This document shows, piece after piece, positions 42,731 to 52,226 of a stretch of 64,000 nucleotides of DNA; position 1 is the stretch's first letter, and each line of letters opens with the position of its first letter. Source of the DNA: DASZUK01 sp963745595 (GTDB lineage: Bacteria > Actinomycetota > Acidimicrobiia > Acidimicrobiales > RAAP-2). The notes below the pieces were generated by a model that was not told the origin of the DNA, did not search any database, and worked only from the letters and a program-made list of their open reading frames with translations. Position numbers and translations under genes: made by a program. The stretch spans positions 62,001 through 126,000 of the forward strand of contig CAVUYB010000018.1 in the NCBI GenBank assembly GCA_963745595.1. Direction: 5' to 3'.

Positions 42731-43444
42731 TCAGTCGTCGTGTGGCCGGTCCGGTGACGCGGTCGGTGGTGGCGCGGTCGGTGGTGGTGGGGCGGCCGGC
42801 GGCGGCCACGGCGGGTTGGCCGGCGCCTGGCCGGGAGGGAACAGCGGGTCCGCCCGGGCGTCGATGGCGCCGGGGTGGCCGTCTCTTGGGTAGCCGGCCG
42901 GGTCGCGACCAGGCGGCGTCCACGTGCCGGCCCACCAGTGGCCGGCGAACGGTGCCGACCGGGCACCCATCGGGCCGGCCGCGGCGAGCAGCTTCTGCGC
43001 CCGGGCGTGGACGACCGCGTTCTGGACGCCGTAGGTGATACCGATGTAGAGCAGCAGGCTGACCGACGCGAGCCCGCTCGGCCCCTTCCAGGCGTCGATC
43101 CACCAGTCCGCGCCGAAGTGCAGGGCGAGCGAGACGATCCATAGCGCCATCGTCAGCCACGTGCCCTGCCGGAAGACGCCACTCTCGTCCCGCCAGAGGT
43201 GGACGGTCGCGGCGCGGATCGCGCCGAAGCCACCCGCGCCGACGAGCATGCTGAGGACGAGAACGCCGACGACCTTGGCGGAGAGGTGGTGGTGACCGGC
43301 GTAGCTGATCAGCTCGATCAGGCCGATGACCGCGAGGACGGCCGAGAGCCGCAGGTTGACCTGGGCCCGGACCCGGCGGACCTGGACCTGTCGGTACAGG
43401 ACCCAGACCACGACGACGACGTCGAGGACGACGGTGAACGCCAC
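42731..43444 (-). CDS. Membrane protein of unknown function with Pro-rich tail
   Basis: A 237-residue protein with about five hydrophobic segments (MAFTVVLDVVVVVWVLYRQ and others up to residue 145) and a Pro/Ala-rich cytoplasmic or surface tail of about 80 residues. The first helix followed by RRVRAQVNLRLSAVLAVIGLIEL resembles small CcdC/DUF1453-like membrane proteins, but no function is clear. It converges on the AttH-like gene with 15 bases between the stops. Confidence 0.7.
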   Translation of the reverse strand: MAFTVVLDVVVVVWVLYRQVQVRRVRAQVNLRLSAVLAVIGLIELISYAGHHHLSAKVVGVLVLSMLVGAGGFGAIRAATVHLWRDESGVFRQGTWLTMALWIVSLALHFGADWWIDAWKGPSGLASVSLLLYIGITYGVQNAVVHARAQKLLAAAGPMGARSAPFAGHWWAGTWTPPGRDPAGYPRDGHPGAIDARADPLFPPGQAPANPPWPPPAAPPPPTAPPPTASPDRPHDD

Positions 43445-43504
43445 CGTCTTGACCCTACCGCCGCCGCCTGGTCGAACGGCCTCGGCCGGCCGGCGTCTGG
43501 CCGA

Positions 43505-44491
43505 TCAGTTGAGGAGCGGCCCGACGAGGGCGCCGAACGCGGCGATCTGGTCGCACTGCTCCTCGACGGAGCGGGCCATCAGGCGGACCTGGAGGTGGTT
43601 GACGCCCATGCCGGCGAGCTCCCGCAAGGACTCGGCGACCGGTTCGGGACCGCCCTGGAGCACGAACGGCGGCAGTTCCCACTCGGCGTCGCCGCCGGTG
43701 CCGTCGCCGGTCAGGTAGATCGGCTCAGCGATCGTCCCGATGTCGAGCGGTGCGCCGCCTCGCAGCTCGTCACGCAGGCGCCGCAGCTCGGCGATCTGGC
43801 CGGGCAGGTCCTTACGGGGCGTGCCCTGGGGCAGCCAGCCGTCGCCGAGCGCGGCGGTCCGCCGGATCGCGGCCTTGCTCGACCCGCCGATCCAGATCGG
43901 TGGCCGCGGCTGCTGGACCGGTCGTGGGGCGACGCCCATCCCGGCGACCGACCACCGCGGGCCGGAAAGCGTCGGGAACTCGTCGGCGAACGCGACCGCG
44001 AGCGCGGCGACGGCCTCGTCGGTGTGGCGGCCGCGGTCGGCGAAGTCACCGGCGAGCAGGTCGTACTCCTCGGCGACGTGGCCCGCGCCGACGCCGACGA
44101 TGAGGCGACCGCCGGAGAGCAGGTCGAGCGTCGACAGCTCCTTCGCGGCCCGCAGCGGGTGACGCTGGGCGAGGACGAGGACATGCGAGAGCAGGCGGAC
44201 CCGCGTCGTGACACCGGCGAGCCAGCCGAGCGTCGCGGTCGTGTCGTACCAGGTCGTGCCCATCGAGTCGGCCAGCCGCTCGGGGATCGCGGTGTGGTCG
44301 CAGACGCCGACGTAGAAGAACCCGGCCGCGTCCGCGGCCTGGGCGACCCGGGCGAGCTCGTCAGGGCCGGCGCGCGTCTCCCACTTGGCGACGTAGAGCC
44401 TCGACTGCGACTGGATCGGGAGCTGCATCCCGTAGACGACGCGGCCGGGTGGGACGACCTGCACCGCGTCGTTCGGCGTCGGCTCGGTCAT
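43505..44491 (-). CDS. LLM-class F420-type oxidoreductase
   Basis: A 328-residue luciferase-like monooxygenase-fold protein. Recognisable are the first strand with VVYGMQLPIQS, VCDHTAIPERLADSMG, the RVRLLSHVLVLAQRHPLRAAKELSTLDLLSGGRLIVGVGAGH core and PPIWIGGSSKAAIRR. In actinobacteria this subgroup mostly uses coenzyme F420. The reaction is unknown. It is 32 bases downstream of an acyl-CoA dehydrogenase gene on the same strand, consistent with a role in acyl-CoA or steroid breakdown. Confidence 0.9.
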   Translation of the reverse strand: MTEPTPNDAVQVVPPGRVVYGMQLPIQSQSRLYVAKWETRAGPDELARVAQAADAAGFFYVGVCDHTAIPERLADSMGTTWYDTTATLGWLAGVTTRVRLLSHVLVLAQRHPLRAAKELSTLDLLSGGRLIVGVGAGHVAEEYDLLAGDFADRGRHTDEAVAALAVAFADEFPTLSGPRWSVAGMGVAPRPVQQPRPPIWIGGSSKAAIRRTAALGDGWLPQGTPRKDLPGQIAELRRLRDELRGGAPLDIGTIAEPIYLTGDGTGGDAEWELPPFVLQGGPEPVAESLRELAGMGVNHLQVRLMARSVEEQCDQIAAFGALVGPLLN

Positions 44492-44523
44492 GGCGTCCCC
44501 TCGGATCGTCGGCAGCGGCAGGC

Positions 44524-45504
44524 TTAGTAACGGACGGCGACGGTGCTCGTCAGCTCGTCGACCGGTCCGAGCGACGAGGCGAGCACGCGGGCGCGCATGA
44601 GGTAGAGGTGGGCGGGGACCTCCCAGGTGAAGCCCATGCCGCCGTGGACCTGGATGCAGGTCTTCGCGTTGGCGACCGCGGCTTCGGCCGCGAGCAGCGC
44701 GGCGCCGGCCGCGGCGCGCGTCGCGTCGCCGACGTCCGGCTGGTCGACGGTGACCGCGGCGGCTTCGACGCCGGCGCGGGCGGTCTCGGCGCGGACGAGC
44801 ATGTCCGCGCAGAGGTGCTTGACCGCCTGGAACGAGCCGATCGGCCGGCCGAACTGGTGTCGGCCCTTCGCGTAGTCGACTGCGAGGCCGCACGTCGCGG
44901 CGGCGATGCCGACGCAGAGCGCGCCGGTCAGCACGCGGTGGTCGCGGGTCCACCGCTGGGCCGCGCCGGCGTCGACCGGTCGGCCGTCGGGCAGTTCCGC
45001 GACGACGGAGAGCGGCGTCAGCGGGTCGAGTGACCGCTCGACGGGGGTGGCCGCGTCGACGACCGCGGCGAGCGCGGGACCGTCGACGACGGCGAGGCCG
45101 GCTGGGCGGTCGACGACGAGCGCGCCGAGCGAGTCGAGGTGCTCGACGAGGCACGGGTCATCGGGACGGGCGTCGCCGACGACGAGCGTCCCGTCGGCCG
45201 CGCCTTTGAGCTGTAGGACGCTCGCGGCGAGGTGGGTGGCGACGAGCGGGCCGGGGACGAGGCCGCGGCCGAGCTCCTCGAAGACGACCGCCGCGTCCGC
45301 CAGGCCGAGCCCGACGCCGCCGTCGGCCTCGGGGACGGTGAGCGAGAAGACGCCGGCCTCGCCGAGCGCGGCCCAGTCGTCCGCGTCGACGACCTGCCGG
45401 GCCTCCTCGGCGCGGCGGATCCGTTCGAGCGGGAAGCGGCCGGCGACGATCGTCCGAACGAGGTCGGCGAGCGAGCGCTGGTCGTCGGTCAGCTCGAAGT
45501 CCAT
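44524..45504 (-). CDS. Acyl-CoA dehydrogenase (small partner subunit)
   Basis: A 326-residue acyl-CoA dehydrogenase. The N-terminal MDFELTDDQRSLADLVR, the GRHQFGRPIGSFQAVKHLCADM helix and QVHGGMGFTWE near the end are typical. It is shorter than classical enzymes in the middle domain. It lies one base after the stop of another acyl-CoA dehydrogenase gene; in steroid catabolism such adjacent pairs make alpha2beta2 enzymes with one active site per pair (ChsE1-ChsE2 type). Start ATG 45504. Confidence 0.92.
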   Translation of the reverse strand: MDFELTDDQRSLADLVRTIVAGRFPLERIRRAEEARQVVDADDWAALGEAGVFSLTVPEADGGVGLGLADAAVVFEELGRGLVPGPLVATHLAASVLQLKGAADGTLVVGDARPDDPCLVEHLDSLGALVVDRPAGLAVVDGPALAAVVDAATPVERSLDPLTPLSVVAELPDGRPVDAGAAQRWTRDHRVLTGALCVGIAAATCGLAVDYAKGRHQFGRPIGSFQAVKHLCADMLVRAETARAGVEAAAVTVDQPDVGDATRAAAGAALLAAEAAVANAKTCIQVHGGMGFTWEVPAHLYLMRARVLASSLGPVDELTSTVAVRY

Positions 45505-45505
45505 G

Positions 45506-46699
45506 TCAGCCCTTCGGAAGGCCGAGGATCCGCTCGGCGACGATGTTCCGCTGGATCTGCGACGTCCCCGCGGCGATCGTGCGCGAGAAGCCGTTGACCC
45601 ACGTGTCGACGAGCTCCGCGTTCCCCGGCCCGCCGGCCGACCGGGCCCACGGGCCCCCGTCCAGCTCGTCCCACGCGAGGCTGGCGCGCCCGGCGATGTC
45701 GGTGCCGAGCTCCGCGAGGCGCTGACGCAGCTCGGAGAACGCCAACTTGAAGACGCTGCCGCCAATCCCTGGTACGCCGGTCCGGGCGGCCTGGGAGACG
45801 TTTCGCTTCGTCAGCGCCCACAACGCGTCGAGCTCCGCGCCGATGTGGCCGATCCGGGCGGTGAACCGGGCGCCGTCTGTCGCATCGCGGCGGCGACGTC
45901 GCGCAGCGAGCGGAGTAGCTCCATCGACTGGAGCAGCTCGCCGACGAACGCGGTGCCGCGCTCGAAGCTGAGCGTCACCATCGTCACCCGCCAGCCGTCG
46001 TTCTCGTCGCCGACGCGGTTGGCGACCGGGACGCGGACGTCGTCGAGGAAGAGCTCCGCGAACTCCGTCGACCCGGCGATCGTCCGCAGCGGCCGGATGT
46101 CGATGCCCGGCGTGTCCATCGGCACGACGAGCCAGGTGATGCCCTTGTGCTTCGAGTCCTCCGGGCCCGGTCCGGACGAGCATCTCGCAGTAGTCCGCGA
46201 CCTCCGCGTGGCTCGTCCAGATCTTCGACCCGTTGATGACGTAGTCGTCGCCGTCCCGGACCGCTCGGGTGCGCAGCGACGCCAGATCGCTGCCCGCGTC
46301 CGCTTCGCTGAAGCCCTGGCACCAGACGTCGTCGCCCCGGAGGATCCCCGGGAGGTACTGCGCCCGCTGTTCCGGGGTGCCCTCGACCGCGATCGTCGGT
46401 CCCGCGTGGAGCAGGCCGACGAAGTTGACGCCGACGTACGGCGCGTGCGCCCGCTCGAGCTCGTCGACGTAGATCAGCTGCTCGACCGGGCTCGCGCCGC
46501 GGCCGCCGCCCTCGGTCGGCCAGTCGACGCCGGCGTAGCCCGCGTCGAAGAGCAGCCGCTGCCAGTGCGTGTCGTACGCCCGCCGACCCGGCCAGTCATC
46601 CGCGGACGGCTTCGGCGGCAGCGTCGGCAGCGTCTCGGCCAGCCAGACGCGCAGCTCCGCCCGGAACTTCTCTTCTCCCGGCGTGTACCGGAGATCCAT
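45506..46699 (-). CDS. Acyl-CoA dehydrogenase (large partner subunit; two compensating frameshifts)
   Basis: From ATG 46699 the protein opens MDLRYTPGEEKFRAELRVWL and has VDWPTEGGGRG, WCQGFSEADAGSDLASL and INGSKIWTSHA, all typical of acyl-CoA dehydrogenases. At about 46163-46171 the frame must shift by one base (into GPEDSKHKGITWLVVPMDTPG) and at about 45880-45890 it shifts back (after LRDVAAAMR), after which it ends normally with SQIQRNIVAERILGLPKG. All three pieces are well conserved, so sequence error is more likely than decay. It is directly upstream of the smaller subunit gene and downstream of the amidohydrolase. Confidence 0.82.
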   Translation of the reverse strand: MDLRYTPGEEKFRAELRVWLAETLPTLPPKPSADDWPGRRAYDTHWQRLLFDAGYAGVDWPTEGGGRGASPVEQLIYVDELERAHAPYVGVNFVGLLHAGPTIAVEGTPEQRAQYLPGILRGDDVWCQGFSEADAGSDLASLRTRAVRDGDDYVINGSKIWTSHAEVADYCEMLVRTGPGGLEAQGHHLARRADGHAGHRHPAAADDRRVDGVRGALPRRRPRPGRQPRRRRERRLAGDDGDAQLRARHRVRRRAAPVDGATPLAARRRRRDATDGARFTARIGHIGAELDALWALTKRNVSQAARTGVPGIGGSVFKLAFSELRQRLAELGTDIAGRASLAWDELDGGPWARSAGGPGNAELVDTWVNGFSRTIAAGTSQIQRNIVAERILGLPKG

Positions 46700-46728
46700 G
46701 ACGGCGCGGGCGTCCGGCGACGAGAGCT

Positions 46729-47929
46729 CTACGGAACGAGATCGAGGCCGAACAGTTCGATCGCGTTGCCGCGAACGATCTTCCGCCGTTGCTCGTCCGT
46801 CAGGTCCGCCATCTGCACTTCCGCGATCTCACGTCGTGCGCGGCCACGTCGAGTCCGAGTGCGGGTAGTCCGACTCGTACGTGATGTTGTCCTCGCCGAT
46901 CTCTTCGACCGACTTGAGGCCGTGCGCGTCGTCGAAGAAGCAGCCGTAGACGTGGTCCTTGAAGTACGACGACGGCGGGTTCGGGACCTTGTCCGCGACG
47001 CCGCCCCAGCCGCGATTGTCCTCCCAGACCCGGTCGGCGCGCTCGAGGATGTACGGGATCCAGCCGATCTGCCCCTCGCTGTACGCCAGCTTCAACGTCG
47101 GGAACCGGACGAGGACGCCGGAGAACAGGAAGTCGACGAGCGAGAACGTCGCGTTCGTGTGCGTCAGCGTCGAGCCGACTGCGGGCGGCGCGTCCGACGA
47201 CGTCGACGGCATCTTCGACGACGACCCGATGTGCATGTTGACGACCGTCCGCGTCTCCTGGCACGCCTCGAAGAACGGGTCCCAGTAGCCGTCCGGGTCG
47301 TGGACGCTCGGCAGGCCGAGGTACGGCGGGATCTCGCTGAAGCAGACCGCCCGGACGCCCCGGGCCGCGTTGCGCCGGACCTCCGCCGCCGCCAGCTCGA
47401 CATCCCACAGCGGGATCAACGTCAGCGGGATGAGCCGACCGCCGGACTGGCCGCACCACTCGTCGACCATCCAGTCGTTGTACGCCTTGACGCAGAGCAG
47501 CGCGAGCTCCTTGTCCTTCGCCTCTGAGAACGTCTGGCCGCAGAACCGCGGGAACGTCGGGAAGCAGAGCGCGGCCTCGATGTGGTTGACGTCCATGTCC
47601 TCGAGCCGCGGTTTCACCTCGTACGACCCCGGCCGCATGTCCTCGAACGTCACGCCCTTCATCGTCACCTCTTCGCGCGGGACGCCGACCGCGGAGTCGA
47701 CGCGCAGCAGCGGGCGCTTGAGGTCCTCGTAGTACCACCAGTCCGTCGCGTTGCCCTCGCTGCCCGGCTTCACCGTCAGCTTGCCGCCGAGGAACGTGAT
47801 CTCGCCCATCGGCGCTCGGACGATGCGCGGACCGACGTCCGCGTACTTCGACGGCAACCGGTCCTGCCAAACGTGCGCCGGCTCTACGACGTGGTCGTCG
47901 ACCGACACGATCAGGGGGAGATCAGCCAT
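46729..47929 (-). CDS. Amidohydrolase family 2 metal-dependent hydrolase (apparent frameshift near the end)
   Basis: An amidohydrolase-2 barrel protein of about 400 residues, starting MADLPLIVSVDDHVVEPAHVW. Metal or active-site elements include the DDHVVEP start (in place of DxH), NMHIGSSSK, LAYSEGQIGWIPYILER and YESDYPHSDSTWP near the end. The frame then hits a stop after TWPRTT (46829); removing one base at about 46846-46850 lets it continue as EIAEVQMADLTDEQRRKIVRGNAIELFGLDLVP, the normal family ending, to a stop at 46729. These proteins are common in actinobacterial steroid and aromatic catabolism, where they hydrolyse or decarboxylate ring-derived acids. It precedes the acyl-CoA dehydrogenase pair. 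Confidence 0.84.
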
Positions 47930-48080
47930 CTCAGGAGCGTAGCGCGGGCCTGACGGTCCATCAGATACGGGCGCGACGGCCAGGTCGGAGAGGTGCAGCG
48001 GTCCGGTCAGATAGAGGCTGTAGGGCCTGGCCGGTATGGCCGGTATGGCCGGACGCTCATGTCGGGCGCGGCTCGGTTTG

Positions 48081-48785
48081 TCAGGGGATAGCTATTTGCG
48101 GAGGGTGCGCCGGCTTGCCTTCGATCTTGTCCGCCGCCTCGTCGGCGAACGCCACCAAGGTCGTCGGGTCGGAAGCGCCCGTGTTTTCGTAACTGAGGTA
48201 TCCGAAGTACCGACCGGCTATGAAATAGACGCCATCGGACTGCAGGTGGACGCCTTGGATGGTCAAGCTGAGGGTGTACGCGGCCGATCGATCGCCGACC
48301 CGGGGGACGGATAGGGGCGCGATCGTCCCGTGGATGGTTTTTCCCTGAACCTGGTAGGTGATGGCGTGGCAATGATCGATCGCTCGGAGGCCCCGGTCCC
48401 ATGCGGCGACCCCGATGTTTCCGACCTTCAATCCCTCGGAGATTACGTAAAAGTTGCGGATGTAGAAGAAGTTGCGGGTGAACTCGACAGTGATCCAGCC
48501 GGCATCGTTGCCGGCCTTCTGTGCACCGGGGAGGCAGCCAGGAAGTGAGATTGCCGCGGCCTTGTGTGGTTTCGATGTCACCGTCCAGCCCGCGGGCAGG
48601 TCGGCGGCGGTGAGCAGTCGAGAGTGAGGAGGTAGCTTCGCCGACGCTCCAGCCGGTACCGCACCGATCGTTGTCAACGGCAAGGTGATAACGATCGTCG
48701 CGGCAACGGCCATCGATATCGTCGCTCGCCGGACTGTTTTACCGATGCAATGCGGTCTTTCCCGTTCGATTTTGAAGATCGACAC
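48081..48785 (-). CDS. Secreted protein of unknown function
   Basis: A 234-residue protein with a basic N-terminus and a hydrophobic signal segment (about residues 24-43) ending in a PAGASA-type cleavage site. The mature part has a few cysteines (SLPGCLPG, IDHCHAIT) and beta-rich segments, somewhat like PknH-type sensor or LpqN-like extracellular domains of actinobacteria, but I cannot assign it. Base composition is lower in GC than its neighbours, which hints at a different history. No operon partner. Confidence 0.7.
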   Translation of the reverse strand: MSIFKIERERPHCIGKTVRRATISMAVAATIVITLPLTTIGAVPAGASAKLPPHSRLLTAADLPAGWTVTSKPHKAAAISLPGCLPGAQKAGNDAGWITVEFTRNFFYIRNFYVISEGLKVGNIGVAAWDRGLRAIDHCHAITYQVQGKTIHGTIAPLSVPRVGDRSAAYTLSLTIQGVHLQSDGVYFIAGRYFGYLSYENTGASDPTTLVAFADEAADKIEGKPAHPPQIAIP

Positions 48786-48823
48786 TTCAGAAAATTAGTT
48801 CACCTAAGCGGCCGGACATCGGC

Positions 48824-49716
48824 TCATTGCATCGTCATGCCACCGTTCGGGCTAAGGCATTGGCCGGTCAGGAAGCTGCTCGCGTCGGACGCGAGGAAGA
48901 GGACGCAGTACGCGACGTCCGCGGTCTCGCCGACGCGGCGCAGCGGCGCGAATTTCGCCATCGGCTGCAGCACCGCGTCCTTCATCGCTTCGTCGATCGT
49001 GCCGTCCGGCCGCCGGTAGTAGCGGCTCGTCATCCCCGTCGGGACAAAGCCCGGCGCGACCGCGTTCACGCGGACGCCCTTCCGTCCGACCTCGACTGCC
49101 ATCGTCCGCGTCAGCTGGAGCACCGCGGCCTTCGTCATCGCGTACGCGCCGACGTCCGGCGAGCCGGAGCGAGCGCGGCCGTCGACGTCATGTTGACGAT
49201 GCTGCCGTGGCCCTGCTCGACCATGACCCGACCGGCCGCCTGGCAGCCGAAGAGGACACCCTTGAGGTTCACCGCAACGACCTTGTCGACGTCGGCCTCC
49301 GTGATCGCGAGGACCGCGCCGTCGACCATCGTCCCCGCGATGTTGCACATCACGTCGAGCCGGCCGTGCGTTTCGACGACGTCCTGTACGAGCGTCGTGA
49401 CTTCGGTCGCGCTCGACACGTCTACCCGACGAGGCACCGCCGTGCCCGTCACGGTGCCCGTGCCCGTGGCCGGGCCCGCCGCCGGGCCGGCCGCGGTCGA
49501 TCTTGCCGTCTCGGCGGCGCGGCTGATGGTCTCGGCGTTGATGGCTGCCGCCGTCGCCTCCGCGGTTGTCGCCATGACGTCGGCGCAGTAGACCGTCGCC
49601 CCCGCACCGGCGAGAACCTCCGCGGTCGTCCGACCTATGCCGCTGCCCGCGCCGGTCACGACCGCCACCCGGCCCGTCAGGTCGAACGTCTCCCGAACCG
49701 TCTCCGTCGTCTCCAT
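48824..49716 (-). CDS. Short-chain dehydrogenase/reductase (apparent frameshift)
   Basis: A classical SDR. The first part (ATG 49716) has LTGRVAVVTGAGSGIGRTTAEVLAGAG, NIAGTM and the catalytic Ser region NMTSTAAL; the second, in another frame, has SPDVGAYAMTKAAVLQLTRTMAVE with the YxxxK pair, then NAVAPGFVPTGM and FLTGQCLSPNGG. A missing base at about 49169-49172 joins them smoothly (STAALA-SGSPDVGAY). A Gly/Ala/Thr-rich low-complexity insert lies between the cofactor motif and VDVSSATEV, longer than usual. The substrate is unknown; its neighbours suggest a hydroxyacyl or steroid alcohol. Confidence 0.83.
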
Positions 49717-49766
49717 GCTCCGGAGTGTGCCACGCCCCCGGCGTGCACTAGGCCAGCGCGGCCGGC

Positions 49767-50279
49767 TCAGCGCCGAGCGCCCTCGAGCGCAAGCAGCTTT
49801 TGCTTGAGGTCGAGGCCGCCGCCGTAGCCACCGAGCCCGCCGCCGGACGCGATCACCCGGTGGCACGGGTAGACGATCGCCAACGGGTTCGCGCCGTTCG
49901 CCTGCCCGACCGCCCGGAACGCCGACGGCCGGCCGACCCACGCCGCGAGCTCGGCATAGCTGATCGTCTCGCCGTACGGGATCTCCGCGAGCGCTCGCCA
50001 GACCGCTTGCTGGAACGCGGTGCCCGTCGTGAACCGGAGTCGGACGTCGAACGCCGTGCGCGTCCCTGCGAAGTACTCGTCGAGCTCCGTCGTCGCCTGC
50101 CCGACCGCCTCCGGAACCGGCCCGGGCGAGCCGCCCGCCGCCGCGAGCCCCGTGTTCGGCAGGAAGAGGTGCGTGATCGACTCGTCGTCGCCGACGATGA
50201 CGAGCGGGCCGAACGGGCTCTCGTAGACGAGCCGGTACGCGTCCTCGTCCGTTGTGATCGCCGCGGCCATGTTCGCCAC
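49767..50279 (-). CDS. ogt: Methylated-DNA-[protein]-cysteine S-methyltransferase
   Basis: Repairs O6-alkylguanine by transferring the alkyl group to its own cysteine. The active site is PCHRVIASGGGLGGYGGGL, and FQQAVWRALAEIPYGETISYAELA is the DNA-binding helix. The frame is given from GTG 50279, but a longer start is likely: ATG 50414 overlaps the stop of the ada-alkA gene (ATGA) and reads MTETINRTGITDRTATAS; a single-base error near 50355-50365 would join it to an in-frame stretch with TADHTATGDHTATA before this start. That stretch holds an 18-bp repeat. Confidence 0.9.
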   Translation of the reverse strand: MANMAAAITTDEDAYRLVYESPFGPLVIVGDDESITHLFLPNTGLAAAGGSPGPVPEAVGQATTELDEYFAGTRTAFDVRLRFTTGTAFQQAVWRALAEIPYGETISYAELAAWVGRPSAFRAVGQANGANPLAIVYPCHRVIASGGGLGGYGGGLDLKQKLLALEGARR

Positions 50280-50411
50280 CGCTCGGGCCGCGGCCGCGGT
50301 AGCCGTGTGATCGCCTGTGGCCGTGTGATCGGCGGTGCCAGCGCGGTTGGCGGCGAGCGCGACTGGCGGTGGCAGTGCGGTCGGTGATGCCAGTGCGGTT
50401 GATCGTCTCGG

Positions 50412-51992
50412 TCATGCAGCGCGCTCCTTCGGTTGATCTGTGATCTTCGGGTCCGGCACCGACCACAGGTGGACGGTCGCGTACGCCCGCCACGGTCGCC
50501 ACCGGTCGGCCAGACGGACGACGTCGGTCGTGGACTCCGGGCCGCCGAGCCAGCGGACCGCCCGGCGGACGCCGACGTCGGTCGGGATGAACGCGTCCGG
50601 ATCCCGTAGCGCACGCATCGCGACGTAGCCAGCCGTCCAGTCACCGATCCCCGGGACGGCCTGGAGGCGGGCGGCCAGCTCCGCGGGGTCCGCGCCCGGG
50701 TCGAGCGACAAAGCCCCTTCGATCATCGCGGTCGCCGCGGCTCGGATCGTCCGTCGGCGGGACGCCGGCATCGGCAACGCTGCGTCGGCGACCGTGAGGA
50801 GGTCGCCTGGAGCCGGGAACAGGTGCGTTACCGGGCCATCCGCGACGGCCAGCCGCGGCCCAGCGGCGGCTACGAGCTGGCCGGTGACCGTGCGCGCTCC
50901 GGCCACTGAGACCTGCTGGCCGATAATCGCCCGGAACGCCAACTCCGCACCGTCGACCGTTCCCGGCACCCGCCGGCCCGGCGTCGCGGTCACGAGCGGG
51001 CGGAGAAGCGGGTCGTCGCCGAGCAGCCCGTCGATCGCGATCGGGTCAGCGTCGAGATCGAGGAGCCGGCGGCAGCGGCTCACCGCGGCCGTCAGGTCCC
51101 GGAGATCGTCCAGCCGGAGCGTCGCCACGACGTACCCGTCCGCCGGCGTCAGCGCGACCGTGCCCGTGCCATGCGGCAGCCGCAGGCTGCGGTGGAACAC
51201 CCCGTCGACCGTTGCCTCGACCCCTGCCACCGCCCGAGTGGCCAGGAACGCGAACGTCGACGCCGCGTCGAACGGCTCCCGGTACGCCAGTCGGAGGGTG
51301 ACCGCACCGGCTCCGGCCGTGCTGCCGCTGCCGCTGCCGGTGGTGTGGCGGCGACCATCGGCGGACGGGCCGTCGCCAAGGAAACTGCTGCTGTCGCTAG
51401 CGGGTCCGCGGTCGGCGTGACGGGTCCGCTGCTGGTGCTTGCGCCGCAGCTCCGTCGGGCTGTTCGCGAAGACGGCCCGGACGGTGTCGTTGAACTGCCG
51501 GACGCTCGAGAACCCGGCTGCGAACGCAATGCGGGCGGCGGAGAGGTCCGTCGTCTCGATCAGCACCCGCGCCGTTTGCGCCCGCTGCGCCCGGGCCAGC
51601 GCGATCGCCCCGGTCCCGACTTCAGCGACCAACAACCGGTGCAGTTGACGCTCGCTGTACCCCAGTCGGCCCGCGAGCCCAGCGACGCCATCGCGATCGA
51701 CGACACCGTCAGCGATCAATCGCATCGCGCGAGCGACGACGTCCGCCCGGGCGTTCCACTCCGGCGAGCCTGGCGCAGCATCCGGACGGCAGCGCATGCA
51801 CGCCCGGAAGCCGCCTTGCTGCGCCGCGGCCGCGCTCGGGTAGAAGCGGACGTTCGCCCGTTTCGGCGTCATCGCGGGGCAGCTCGGCCGGCAGTAGATG
51901 CCCGTTGACGTCACTGCGGTGAAGAACCAGCCATCGAAGCGGGCGTCTCGGCTCTGCACCGCCCGGTAACAGCGTTCGAAGTCGTCGAGCAC
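50412..51992 (-). CDS. Ada-type regulator fused to AlkA-type 3-methyladenine DNA glycosylase
   Basis: A 526-residue protein joining alkylation sensing and base-excision repair. Residues 1-80 are the Ada zinc domain (CYRAVQSRDARFDGWFFTAV, methyl-acceptor Cys in GIYCRPSCPA, CMRCRPD); 90-185 are AraC-type helices (GFSSVRQFNDTVRAVF); the C-terminal part is an AlkA glycosylase with a helix-hairpin-helix LQAVPGIGDWTAGYVAMRAL and a catalytic Asp after it (PTDVGVRRAV). Start GTG 51992 gives the usual VLDDFERC opening; ATG 52022 is an alternative. It is followed by ogt with a four-base overlap to the proposed ogt ATG, forming an adaptive-response type operon. Confidence 0.92.
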   Translation of the reverse strand: MLDDFERCYRAVQSRDARFDGWFFTAVTSTGIYCRPSCPAMTPKRANVRFYPSAAAAQQGGFRACMRCRPDAAPGSPEWNARADVVARAMRLIADGVVDRDGVAGLAGRLGYSERQLHRLLVAEVGTGAIALARAQRAQTARVLIETTDLSAARIAFAAGFSSVRQFNDTVRAVFANSPTELRRKHQQRTRHADRGPASDSSSFLGDGPSADGRRHTTGSGSGSTAGAGAVTLRLAYREPFDAASTFAFLATRAVAGVEATVDGVFHRSLRLPHGTGTVALTPADGYVVATLRLDDLRDLTAAVSRCRRLLDLDADPIAIDGLLGDDPLLRPLVTATPGRRVPGTVDGAELAFRAIIGQQVSVAGARTVTGQLVAAAGPRLAVADGPVTHLFPAPGDLLTVADAALPMPASRRRTIRAAATAMIEGALSLDPGADPAELAARLQAVPGIGDWTAGYVAMRALRDPDAFIPTDVGVRRAVRWLGGPESTTDVVRLADRWRPWRAYATVHLWSVPDPKITDQPKERAA

Positions 51993-52226
51993 CGCACCAT
52001 CGTCGCAGCCGCAGCCGCTCATGTCTGGCGGAAATCGGACATGACCATGCCCGAGGCCACCGCTGACGCCAGCCGCCAGCCGCCAGCCGCCGAGAACGGC
52101 CACCGGCCACCGGCCACGGGCCACCGGACGCCGGACGCGGCGAGATGGCAGGTCTCTATGGGCATTTTCCATTGCTATTCAATGTGATCGAGCGCTAGTG
52201 ACACACCCCCTTGTCAAGATCTACCC

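Noticed and set aside
45506..47929. Reading the broken amidohydrolase and acyl-CoA dehydrogenase genes as pseudogenes
   Set aside because: Each break is a single base with well-conserved sequence on both sides, and one gene has two compensating shifts; sequence error is the simpler explanation, so they are given as genes.
48007..48080. 9-bp repeat (CCGGTATGG) as an insertion-sequence end
   Set aside because: Only two copies with no partner end or transposase nearby; it looks like the same small-repeat tendency seen elsewhere.
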